Assembly: GCA_036877525.1 (NCBI GenBank)
Contig: JAZGTH010000165.1
Coordinates: 1-64,000, forward strand
From: Chromobotia macracanthus
Taxonomy: Eukaryota > Chordata > Actinopteri > Cypriniformes > Botiidae
DNA length: 64,000 nt
Direction: 5' to 3'
The notes beneath the pieces were generated by a model, which ran no database searches, was not told where the DNA came from, and worked only from the letters and a program-made list of their open reading frames with translations. This document shows, one piece after another, positions 1 to 12,500 of this stretch (within the stretch, counting starts at the first letter, position 1; every line of letters begins with the position of its first letter). Made by a program: the position numbers and the translations under genes.

Positions 1-2570
1 AGTAAATAAACGGAGTAAATATAAACGGAGCAAATACACTTACTGTAGGGGCAGCAGGACTGTTTAATTTAATGAATAAAACTCATTCACGTTTGATTCA
101 TTTTTTAATTTCTCTCCGTCGTGCGTTTGAAACCCACAACAAAACAGCCTCTTCCTGTCTTATGAATATTAATCACGTGTCGTGACGTTCTCTGAACTGA
201 TTTGCTGTAAGGCGGAAGTCGGTGGGTGGGCTCTAATCCGCTGGCGAATTAGCGGAAGGTTACGGCAGCGGTCGGCTCATGAATATTCATGAGGTGACGT
301 GCGGTCTCGGGCTGGTGAATGTTTGGTTATTGTGACACCTGCTGCTGTGCGATCAGCTCAACTTTCATTTATTTAAGACATGATTTACTGCGCCTTACAG
401 TGAAAACTGATCCACACACAGCCTGCATCAGCTTCACTGATGTTCCCATCAGAACTGATCTGAGATCTGTTTAACTAACATCATCCACAGCCCAGCTGCA
501 GACCAGAGTTCACAGTCTGGACTGAGCAATAGAGATCCAGTAACCAATGGAAACAAGGTCATGAAACTGAAGAGCTCAGCATCTAATGATGATTTGTGCT
601 TGTGTCAACATGATCACTCTGATGTCACATCTGAAAGCAGTAAGACTTGTGTGGTGGATGTTGGTTGTGTCATTAAGACCTCCATCTACAGCAGTGGGAC
701 ACCAGAACCAGAGGAACAGCTGAGGAGAACTTGGAGACGGGATGTGAGATCTGTTCTGTAATACATAAGAACAGTAATAATACAACTGTAATAAATCAGT
801 TTCTGTAATGCATTCACTCTTGTGTTCCTATACAGTATATGCAGTATATACAGTATGAAGTGTATTCAGTATGCAGTACATACAGTATAAGACCACATAT
901 TCCAAAATAATTTAATTTTCTTTAATAATTTTGTCTTTATTTGTCTTGTAATAGACAGTTGCATGCATTTAAAACATGTTATCTATGCACACTTCCTGTC
1001 TTATATTACTGTAAGTAAATAACCGTATAGTTTGTGATTAAAAAGATGAAAACAGTAAATGAAATAAGAGATATGAGCCCCTCGATTAATTGTTTATCAT
1101 GTTACAGTAAATAAAACAATCACCTGGTTTAGAGCAGGAAACAGTTTGTTTGGTAGAAGAATAAAAAGTCTGTTTACAGTCTGTGTGTATTTACTGTGAG
1201 GACACCAGCATGTAACAGAGCCATGAGGACTCATGAAGCCCCTCCTCTTCCTGCATCTGTATGTATCTCTTCCTCTCCTCATGTCGTACTGTACTGCCTC
1301 ACACTGTACTGTCTTCATGAGTCCCTGTCTCCAGTGATCTGTGGTGACTCCACTAATGTTTCTCAGAAATAAAACATGTCTGCAGATCTAAGAATAACTG
1401 TGGATTTCCTCTTCAAGAACATAACACACAAAAGCAGCAGATAAAGCAGCTGCTCTCAGAACTACATCCTCCAAGATTAGAAACCACAATAACACCAAAA
1501 CACACACAAGGGTGATATAAACTTCCATTTCCTGCCCCGTCCCTCCAGCTCTCTGCTTTTATTTCAGTCCTGAAGGAGCTGCGTTTCTTCACGTTCAATT
1601 AGCAAAGCAAAAACAGAGTGTAAATAGAAAGAAAAACAGACAGACTGACGCAGGATAGTCACGGTGTGTAAAACTTTACTGATTCAGCTGTAAAATATTC
1701 TCTGCTCTGTGATCTGTGCACTTACACAGAAGTGACTCTGAGAACAGCACTGAGACCACAGCTGTAACTGTGCTTAACCTCAGACCCACTGACACAGAGA
1801 ACCTCTGTGAGGATCATATTCTTATAATGAAGAGAAAGAGTTCACATCCCAACCACAGGTGAAATAATCATGAAAACTTCCAAATCATTTCACGAGTCAA
1901 AGTAAACAATCTCAGAGCTAATGACAGCTTATATCAAACATGCACAAAACATAGTGTTTATAAAGACCTTCTCAACAATGTTTCAGAAGAACTGCTCTGA
2001 AGACAAAGATCTGCTGCACACATTTGGTCCTGGACTGAACAGTTAACTGAGATTATACACTGAAAACAATTCAAAAGACAAATACTCATAAATGAATCAG
2101 TGTGGTTGTGACCACCGGAGAGACACAAACTGAAATCAGAGCTCTGTGAACCAAATGAGCCGCACCAACCTAAGAGAAGAATTATCCTGAGTTTCACTAC
2201 AGGATAAAGTTTACAGAGTTCAGATTTACTACAGAACTGCAGGTTTATAATGTGAAACTGAACTGCAGTGAAACACGAACACACCCGTCATTTCATTACA
2301 GCAGTAAAATAACCCTCAGAGAACTTACACACTGGAGATGTGCAGCCGTTTTAAGACAATGAGCAGATATTTAAAGTTCAGATTTTCAACACTATTTCTG
2401 ATTGTGTTTCGAGTGAAGAAACCACAAGCGTGTCTGAGGCACATACATGTACAGCATGATGTTTTCAAAGGCTGAAGAATGACGGAAAAGACAATATAAA
2501 TGTTACACTACAGTGACTGTGTGTCAGTCAGTTGTGTGTATTTACACATATCACATTCACATGCATGCAC
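1..2570. other. Intergenic, no gene recognised; CpG-rich patch near 180-330
   Basis: I see no exon with recognisable protein similarity here. Short open frames, for example one starting at 561, show no domain or splice context. The segment from about 175 to 330 is richer in CpG than its surroundings. It contains a CACGTG E-box, a TGACG half-site and an 18-bp perfect palindrome at 276-293, so it could be a promoter or enhancer, but no downstream exon can be tied to it. Confidence 0.4.
276..293. repeat. 18-bp perfect palindrome
   Basis: CTCATGAATATTCATGAG reads the same on both strands. The ATGAATATTCAT core resembles a dimeric POU or homeodomain binding site. It sits in a small CpG-rich stretch. 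Function is inference only; a palindrome of this size can also arise by chance. Confidence 0.5.
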
Positions 2571-2572
2571 AA

Positions 2573-5500
2573 CTATATACAGATATACAGACAGATATAC
2601 AGACAGATATACAGACAGATATACAGACAGATATATATAATCAGACAGATATATATACAGATATACAGACAGATATACAGACAGATATATAGACAGATAT
2701 ACAGACAGATATACAGACAGATATATATATACAGATATACAGACAGATATATATACAGATATACAGACAGATATACAGACAGATATACAGACAGATATAT
2801 ATATACAGATATACAGACAGATATACAGACAGATATACAGACAGATATATAGACAGATATATAGACAGATATACAGACAGATATATATACAGATATACAG
2901 ACAGATATACAGACAGATATACAGACAGATATACAGACAGATATATAGACAGATATACAGACAGATATATAGACAGATATACAGACAGATATATAGACAG
3001 ATATATAGACAGATATATAGACAGATATACAGACAGATATATATACAGATATACAGACAGATATACAGACAGATATATAGACAGATATACAGACAGATAT
3101 ATAGACAGATATACAGACAGATATACAGACAGATATATAGACAGATATATAGACAGATATACAGACAGATATATAGACAGATATATAGACAGATATACAG
3201 ACAGATATACAGACAGATATATAGACAGATATACAGACAGATATATAGACAGATATACAGACAGATATATAGACAGATATACAGACAGATATATAGACAG
3301 ATATACAGACAGATATATAGACAGATATACAGACAGATATACAGACAGATATATGTACAGACAGATATATATATACAGATATACAGACAGATATACAGAC
3401 AGATATACAGACAGATATATAGACAGATATACAGACAGATATACAGACAGATATATATACAGATATACAGACAGATATACAGACAGATATATATACAGAT
3501 ATATAGACAGATATACAGACAGATATATATACAGATATACAGACAGATATATAGACAGATATACAGACAGATATACAGACAGATATACAGACAGATATAT
3601 AGACAGATATACAGACAGATATATAGACAGATATATAGACAGATATACAGACAGATATATAGACAGATTTATATACAGACAGATATATATACAGATATAC
3701 AGACAGATATACAGACAGATATATAGACAGATATACAGACAGATATACAGACAGATATACAGACAGATATACAGACAGATATACAGACAGATATATAGAC
3801 AGATATACAGACAGATATACAGACAGATATATAGACAGATATATAGACAGATATACAGACAGATATATATACAGATATACAGACAGATATATATATACAG
3901 ATATACAGACAGATATATAGACAGATATACAGACAGATATATAGACAGATATACAGACAGATATACAGACAGATATACAGACAGATATACAGACAGATAT
4001 ATAGACAGATATACAGACAGATATACAGACAGATATACAGACAGATATATAGACAGATATAAGACAGATATATATACAGATATATAGACAGATATACAGA
4101 CAGATATATATACAGATATATAGACAGATATACAGACAGATATATATACAGATATACAGACAATATATATACAGATATATAGACAGATATACAGACAGAT
4201 ATATAGACAGATATACAGACAGATATACAGACAGATATAAGACAGATATACAGACAGATATACAGACAGATATACAGATATATAGACAGATATACAGACA
4301 GATATATAGACAGATATATATACAGATATACAGACAGATATATAGACAGATATATAGACAGATATATAGACAGATATATATACAGATATATAGACAGATA
4401 TATATACAGATATAAGACAGATATACAGACAGATATACAGACAGATATACAGACAGATATAGACAGATATACAGACAGATATATAGACAGATATACAGAC
4501 AGATATACAGACAGATATATAGACAGATATATAGACAGATATACAGACAGATATACAGACAGATATATAGACAGATATACAGACAGATATACAGACAGAT
4601 ATATAGACAGATATACAGACAGATATATATATACAGATATACAGACAGATATACAGACAGATATATATACAGATATACAGACAGATATATAGACAGATAT
4701 ACAGACAGATATACAGACAGATATATATACAGATATACAGACAGATATACAGACAGATATACAGACAGATATACAGACAGATATATAGACAGATATACAG
4801 ACAGATATACAGACAGATATACAGACAGATATATATACAGATATACAGACAGATATATAGACAGATATATATACAGATATACAGACAGATATATAGACAG
4901 ATATACAGACAGATATACAGACAGATATATATACAGATATACAGACAGATATACAGACAGATATACAGACAGATATACAGACAGATATATATATACAGAT
5001 ATACAGACAGATATATATAGACAGATATACAGACAGATATATATACAGATATACAGACAGATATATAGACAGATATACAGACAGATATACAGACAGATAT
5101 ATATACAGATATAAGACAGATATACAGACAGATATATAGACAATATACAGACAGATATACAGACAGATATACAGACAGATATATAGACAGATATACAGAC
5201 AGATATATAGACAGATATACAGACAGATATATACAGATATATAGACAGATATACAGACAGATATACAGACAGATATATAGACAGATATACAGACAGATAT
5301 ATAGACAGATATACAGACAGATATATAGACAGATATACAGACAGATATATAGACAGATATACAGACAGATATACAGACAGATATATAAAATATAAGACAG
5401 ATATATAGACAGATATACAGACAGATATATAGAAGATATATATACAGATATATAGACAGATATACAGACAGATATAAGAATATATAGACAGATATATAGA

Positions 5501-6941
5501 CAGATATACAGACAGATATATATAGACAGATATATAGACAGATATACAGACAGATATACAGACAGATATATATATACAGATATATAGACAGATATACAGA
5601 CAGATATATATATATACAGATATACAGACAGATATATATACAGATATATACAGATATATAGACAGATATACAGACAGATATACAGACAGATATATATACA
5701 GATATACAGACAGATATACAGACAGATATATATACAGATATATAGACAGATATACAGACAGATATATATACAGATATACAGACAGATATATAGACAGATA
5801 TACAGACAGATATATAGACAGATATACAGACAGATATACAGACAGATATATAGACAGATATACAGACAGATATACAGACAGATATATAGACAGATATAAA
5901 CAGATATATATAAGATATATATATAGACAGATATATAGACAGATATATATATACAGATACAGACAGATATACAGACAGATATATATACAGATATACAGAC
6001 AGATATACAGACAGATATACAGACAGATATATAGACAGATATACAGACAGATATATAGACAGATATACAGACAGATATATAGACAGATATATAGACAGAT
6101 ATATAGACAGATATATATACAGATATACAGACAGATATACAGACAGATATATAGACAGATATACAGACAGATATATATACAGATATACAGACAGATATAC
6201 AGACAGATATATATATACAGATATATAGACAGATATACAGACAGATATACAGACAGATATATAGACAGATATATAGACAGATATACAGACAGATATACAG
6301 ACAGATATACAGACAGATATATATACAGATATACAGACAGATATACAGACAGATATACAGACAGATATATATACAGATATATATACAGATTATATATATA
6401 CAGATATACAGACAGATATACAGACAGATATACAGACAGATATATATATACAGATATATATACAGATATATAGACAGATATATAAATATATACAGATATA
6501 CAGACAGATATATAGACAGATATACAGACAGATATATATACAGATATATATACAGATATATATACAGATATACAGACAGATATACAGACAGATATATATA
6601 CAGATATATAGACAGATATATATACAGATATACAGACAGATATATATACAGATATATAGACAGATATACAGACAGATATACAGACAGATATACAGACAGA
6701 TATACAGACAGATATATATACAGATATACAGACAGATATACAGACAGATATACAGACAGATATATAGACAGATATACAGACAGATATACAGACAGATATA
6801 TATACAGATATATATACAGATATACAGACAGATATATATACAGATATACAGACAGATATATAGACAGATATATATACAGATATACAGACAGATATACAGA
6901 CAGATATATATACAGATATATATACAGATATATAGACAGAT
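2573..6941. repeat. 4.4-kb GATA/TACA/GACA tandem array (12-bp unit, Bkm-like)
   Basis: About 360 head-to-tail copies of a 12-bp unit, ATACAGACAGAT. It is itself three tetranucleotides (GATA, TACA, GACA). Common variants are ATATAGACAGAT and ATATATACAGAT, and there are occasional 1-2 base indels (for example near 4060, 4239, 5110, 5390, 5915). Because the unit is 12 bp and stop-free in some frames, both strands carry long open frames of four-residue repeats; these are not genes. Mixed GATA/GACA repeats are the hallmark of Bkm satellites, known from sex chromosomes of snakes and some fish. The array begins after an ordinary AT-rich flank and ends abruptly at a CpG-rich one. Confidence 0.97.
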
Positions 6942-7424
6942 GTACTGCAGGTGTCACTCAAACAGCGCGTGTGACGTATGCGGCGCTGCGAGCGGCGCGT
7001 CTCCAGATCAGTCCAGCCGCTCATTGAGCTTCTTCTGAAAGAGAAACACAACACAAGACCTCCGTCAGACTGAGACCAACTGCTGCTTAATGTTGGCTGA
7101 ATGTGGATGTTTAAGCCGAACAACATCGTATTTTTTCTGCGAAAGAAAAGTGCGGATAAAGTGCGCAGCTCAGATAACTTTCTAGTGCGCTCATTTACAC
7201 GGACAGGACAGGACGGTGATGTCTGATGCTGGATCTACGACACAGTGAATCTGATGTGTATTGATCTGATGTGTATTGATCTGATGTGTATTGATCTGAT
7301 CTTCATCGCTGAGGTGGAGGACAGTTTGACAGACTAGCGGAGGCGCTCCGGACACCCGCAGGACGATGCGTCGCCCCTGAGGTACATTCACATACACCCA
7401 CCGCCATCCAACCAGCAGCTCCAC
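6942..7424. other. Unique CpG-rich spacer between two arrays, with a short 15-bp repeat
   Basis: The segment just after the array (about 6960-7030) is GC-rich with many CpGs. Three copies of a 15-bp unit (TCTGATGTGTATTGA) lie at about 7250-7298. No exon is recognised. The CpG content could mark a promoter remnant, but nothing links it to a gene. Confidence 0.5.
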
Positions 7425-10400
7425 CACTCCATGTTTCTTCATTTATAAACCAGCAGCTCCACCACTCCATGTTTTCTTCATTTATAAACCAGCAGCTCCA
7501 CCACTCCATGTTTCTTCTTCATTTATAAACCAGCAGCTCCACCACTCCATGTTTCTTCATTTATAAACCAGCAGCTCCACCACTCCATGTTTCTTCATTT
7601 ATAAACCAGCAGCTCCACCGCTCCATGTTTCTTCATTTATAAACCAGCAGCTCCACCACTCCATGTTTCTTCATTTATAAACCAGCAGCTCCACCGCTCC
7701 ATGTTTCTTCATTTATAAACCAGCAGCTCCACCGCTCCATGTTTCTTCATTTATAAACCAGCAGCTCCACGCTCATGTTTCTTCATTTATCCGCCCCGCT
7801 CCATGTTTCTTCATTTATAAACCAGCAGCTCCACCGCTCCATGTTTCTTCATTTATAAACCAGCAGCTCCACCACTCCATGTTTCTTCATTTATAAACCA
7901 GCAGCTCCACCGCTCCATGTTTCTTCATTTATAAACCAGCAGCTCCACCGCTCCATGTTTCTTCATTTATAAACCAGCAGCTCCACCGCTCCATGTTTCT
8001 TCATTTATAAACCAGCAGCTCCCATCCTTTTTTTCTTCATTTATAAACCAGCAGCTCCACCGCTCCATGTTTCTTCATTTATAAACCAGCAGCTCCACCG
8101 CTCCATGTTTCTTCATTTATAAACCAGCAGCTCCACCGCTCCATGTTTCTTCTTCATTTATAAACCAGCAGCTCCACCACTCCATGTTTCTTCATTTATA
8201 AACCAGCAGCTCCACCGCTCCATGTTTCTTCATTCCCCTCTCATTTCTCTTATAAACCAGCAGCTCCACCCTCCATGTTTCTCATTACCACCCCTTTTTT
8301 ATAAACCAGCAGCTCCACCGTCCATGTTTCTTCATTTATAAACCAGCAGCTCCACCGCTCCATGTTTCTTCATTTTATAAACCAGCAGCTCCACCGCTCC
8401 ATGTTTCTTCATTTATAAACCAGCAGCTCCACCGCTCCATGTTTCTTCATTTATAAACCAGCAGCTCCACCGCTCCATGTTTCTTCATTTATAAACCAGC
8501 AGCTCCACCGCTCCATGTTTCTTCATTTATAAACCAGCAGCTCCACCACTCCATGTTTCTTCTTCATTTATAAACCAGCAGCTCCACCACTCCATGTTTC
8601 TTCATTATAAACCAGCAGCTCCACCGCTCCATGTTTCTTCATTTATAAACCAGCAGCTCCACCGCTCCATGTTTCTTCATTTATAAACCAGCAGCTCCAC
8701 CGCTCCATGTTTCTTCATTTATAAACCAGCAGCTCCACCGTCCATTCTTCATTTATAAACCAGCAGCTCCACCGCTCCATGTTTCTTCATTTATAAACCA
8801 GCAGCTCCACCGCTCCATGTTTCTTCATTTAAAAACCAGCAGCTCCACGCTCATTCATTTCTTCATTTATAAACCAGCAGCTCCACTCTTTTCTTCATTT
8901 ATAAACCAGCAGCTCCACCCTCCATGTTTCTTCATTAAACCAGCACCGCTCCATGTTTCTTCATTTATAAACCAGCAGCTCCACCCTCCATGTTTCCATG
9001 TTTCTTCATTTATAAACCAGCAGCTCCACCCTCCATGTTTCTTCATTTATAAACCAGCGTCCCCTCCATGTTTCTTCATTTATAAACCAGCAGCTCCACC
9101 GCTCCATGTTTCTTCATTTATAAACCAGCAGCTCCACCGCTCCATGTTTCTTCATTTATAAACCAGCAGCTCCACCGCTCCATGTTTCTTCTTCATTTAT
9201 AAACCAGCAGCTCCACCGCTCCATGTTTCTTCATTTATAAACCAGCAGCTCCACCGCTCCATGTTTCTTCATTTATAAACCAGCAGCTCCACCGCTCCAT
9301 GTTTCTTCATTTATAAACCAGCAGCTCCACCGCTCCATGTTTCTTCATTTATAAACCAGCAGCTCCACCGCTCCATGTTTCTTCATTTATAAACCAGCAG
9401 CTCCACCGCTCCATGTTTCTTCATTTATAAACCAGCAGCTCCACCGTATTCATGTTCTTCATTTATAAACCAGCAGCTCCACCCATTCATTTCTTCATTT
9501 ATAAACCAGTAACCAGAGCTCCCCCTCCATGTTTCTTCATTTATAAACCAGCAGCTCCACCGCTCCATGTTCTTCTCTTCATTTATAAACCAGCAGCTCC
9601 ACCGCTCCATGTTTCTTCATTTATAAACCAGCAGCTCCACCATGTTTTTCTCACACTCCATTTTCTTCATTTATAAACCAGCAGCTCCACCCCACTCAAT
9701 TTTCTTCATTTATAAACCAGCAGCTCCACCGCTCCATGTTTCTTCATTTATAAACCAGCAGCTCCACTTCCCATGTTCTTCATTTATAAACCAGCAGCTC
9801 CACCGCTCCATGTTTCTTCATTTATAAACCAGCAGCTCCACCGCTCCATGTTTCTTCATTTATAAACCAGCAGCTCCACCGCTCCATGTTTCTTCATTTA
9901 TAAACCAGCAGCTCCACCCTCCATGTTTCTCTTACTCATTAAAACCAGCTCCATTTTCTTCATTTATAAACCAGCAGCTCCACCGCTCCATGTTTCTTCA
10001 TTTATAAACCAGCAGCTCCACCGCCCCATGTTTCTTCATTTATAAACCAGCAGCTCCACCCTGTTCTCCATTTTTCTTCATTTATAAACCAGCAGCTCCA
10101 CCGCTCCATTTTTCTTCATTTATAAACCAGCAGCTCCACACCTCCATGTTTCTTCATTTATAAACCAGCAGCTCCACCGCTCCATGTTTCTTCATTTATA
10201 AACCAGCAGCCCACCGCTCCATGTTTCTTTCATTTATAAACCAGCGCTCTTACGCTTCACCGCTCCATGTTTCTTCATTTATAAACCAGCAGCTCCACCG
10301 CTCCATGTTTCTTCTTCATTCACAAACCAGCAGCTAAAAACCAACTCCACGCTCCATGTTTTTCTTCATTTACAAACCAGCAGCTCCACCGTCCATGTTT

Positions 10401-10852
10401 CTTCATTTATAAACCAGAGCTCCACCGCTCCATGTTTCTTCAGTAATTCAGTAATCGTGTTCCAGTAATGTTTCTTGTTCATTAACCAGCAGCTCCAGTA
10501 CTCCATGTTTCTTCATTAATTCAGTAATCGCTCCATGTTTCTTGTTCATTCAGTCATATTCATTCATAAACCAGCAGCTCCACTCCATGTTTCTTCTTCA
10601 TTCATTTATAAACCAGCAGCTCCACCCTCCGTGTTTCTTCTTCATTCACAAACCAGCAGCTCCACCGCTCCATGTTTCTTCATTTATAAACCAGCAGCTC
10701 CACCGCTCCATGTTTCTTCTTCATTCACAAACCAGCAGCTCCACCGCTCCATGTTTCTTCTTCATTCACAAACCAGCAGCTCCACCGCTCCATGTTTCTT
10801 CATTTATAAACCAGCAGCTCCACCGCTCCATGTTTCTTCATTCACAGCTATA
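7425..10852. repeat. 38-bp minisatellite, about 90 copies
   Basis: The unit reads CCAGCAGCTCCACCGCTCCATG followed by a 16-bp T-rich segment ending TTTATAAA; the period, measured between successive TTATAAACC words, is 38 bp. A CCGCTCC/CCACTCC polymorphism and a TTC insertion (TTCTTCTTC) distinguish subfamilies. Many units between about 8230 and 10400 are truncated or scrambled. From 10640 a CACAAACC variant dominates. Short open frames with repeated FINQQLH or FIYKPAA peptides are by-products of the repeat and not genes. Confidence 0.96.
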
Positions 10853-10894
10853 ATGAGCGGTGGAAGTTCCTAGTAATTTCAGAGAATGAGATCG

Positions 10895-11926
10895 CTTTGT
10901 TCAGTAATCACTGTTCAATAATGTGTTCAGTTAACCATGTACATAACTGTCAGTATTGTGAAATCGTGTACAATAATCGTGTTCAGTAATCGTGTTCAGT
11001 AATCGTGTTCAGTAATCGTGTTCAGTAATCGTGTTCAATAATCGTGTTCAGTAATTCAGTAATCGTGTTCAATAATCGTGTTCAGTAATTCAGTAATCGT
11101 GTTCAGTAATTCAGTAATCGTGTTCAGTAATCGTGTTCAGTAATCGTGTTCAGTAATCGTGTTCAATAATCGTGTTCAGTAATCGTGTTCAGTAATTCAG
11201 TAATTGTGTTCAATAATCGTGTACAATAATCGTGTTCAGTAATTTAATAATCGTGTTCAGTAATCATGTTCAATAATCGTGTTCAGTAATCATGTTCAAT
11301 AATCGTGTTCAGTAATCGTGTTCAATAATCGTGTTCAGTAATTCAGTAATCGTGTTCAATAATCGTGTTCAGTAATCGTGTTCAATAATCGTGTTCAGTA
11401 ATTCAGTAATCGTGTTCAGTAATCGTGTACAATAATCGTGTTCAGTAATCATGTACAATAATCGTGTTCAGTAATCGTGTACAATAATCGTGTTCAATAA
11501 TCGTGTACAATAATCATGTTCAGTAATTCAATAATCGTGTTCAGTAATTCAATAACCGTGTTCAATAATCGGGTTCAGTAATTCAATAATCGTGTTCAGT
11601 AATTCAATAACCGTGTTCAATAATCGTGTTCAGTAATTCAATAATCGTGTTCAGTAATCGTGTACAATAATCATGTTCAGTAATTCAATAATCGTGTTCA
11701 GTAATTCAATAACCGTGTTCAGTAATTCAGTAATCGTGTTCAATAATCATGTTCAGTAATTCAGTAATTGTGTTCAGTAATCGTGTTCAATAATCGTGTT
11801 CAGTAATCGTGTACAATAATCGTGTTCAGTAATTTAATAATCGTGTTCAATAATCATGTTCAGTAATTGTGTTCAGTATTCGTGTTCAATAATCGTGTTC
11901 AGTAATCGTGTTCAGTAATCGTGTTT
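10895..11926. repeat. 13-bp minisatellite (AATCGTGTTCAGT)
   Basis: Tandem 13-bp units (AATCGTGTTCAGT or AATCGTGTTCAAT) are interspersed with an 8-bp partial unit (TTCAGTAA). A few have GTGTACAAT or ATCATGTTC variants. Isolated copies of the same unit already occur inside the neighbouring 38-bp array at about 10440-10545, so the two arrays interdigitate. No coding potential. Confidence 0.95.
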
Positions 11927-11929
11927 CTG

Positions 11930-12452
11930 TGACTGAGGGTTCGTGTCAGAGCTCAGGATTCGCACCCTGGACCGAGCCGTTCTGCAGGAGAACAAGCGCT
12001 CATGGTTATTAAATAAACTGTGCGTGTATATTACACACGACTGTCATATAAACGACTGTCATATGAGGACACAGAAGACGCAGCATGACTGAATGCGGCG
12101 CGTCGACGCGTCGCGGTCACGCAGCGTTTAATGAGCGCTCGTGGCTCAGTTAAATATTGACAGTATTGAACATGAAGAGACACTTCCAGTGAAGCTCACT
12201 GAAGGTTATATACATATTATTATACACATACTGAGTGTCTAATGTCTTACTATAGTGAACGCTTCACTTTCTCAATGCAATATCAATATGGAAGTGTTTG
12301 CCAATAAAGTGCATCATTTTTTTACAAAAAACACCTTTTTTTTTTTAAAATTTGGGGAAAAAATTTTTTTTTTTTTTTATAAAAAATTTGGTTTTTTTTT
12401 TTTTTTTTTCCCTGTTTCATGTAGTTTTAATCTCATTTTGTTGTTTTTGCAG
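11930..12452 (+). promoter_or_regulatory. Putative sstr5 upstream region: CpG-rich patch, T-rich tract and splice acceptor
   Basis: A CpG-rich patch at about 11935-12150 includes a 12-bp palindrome CGCGTCGACGCG at 12099-12110. It is the nearest promoter-like DNA upstream of sstr5. It is followed at about 12318-12410 by long T runs and then by TTGTTTTTGCAG ending at 12452, a good 3' splice site. The likely model is a noncoding first exon in the CpG-rich patch, with the coding exon starting at 12453. The open frame continuing upstream of 12501 across the T runs would encode poly-Phe and is not credible protein. Confidence 0.4.
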
Positions 12453-12500
12453 TTTCAGAAGTTCAGAAGTTTCTCAATAAAGCTGAACCTGCATCCAGGA

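Noticed and set aside
2573..7126. Open frames of more than 1400 codons on the minus strand
   Set aside because: They consist solely of four-residue repeats (CLYI, SVYI, SVYL) created by the 12-bp array; there is no complexity, start context or splice structure.
12255..12500. N-terminal extension of the sstr5 frame
   Set aside because: It runs through poly(T)-derived poly-Phe and across a good splice acceptor at 12452; the ATG at 12501 gives a normal receptor N terminus.
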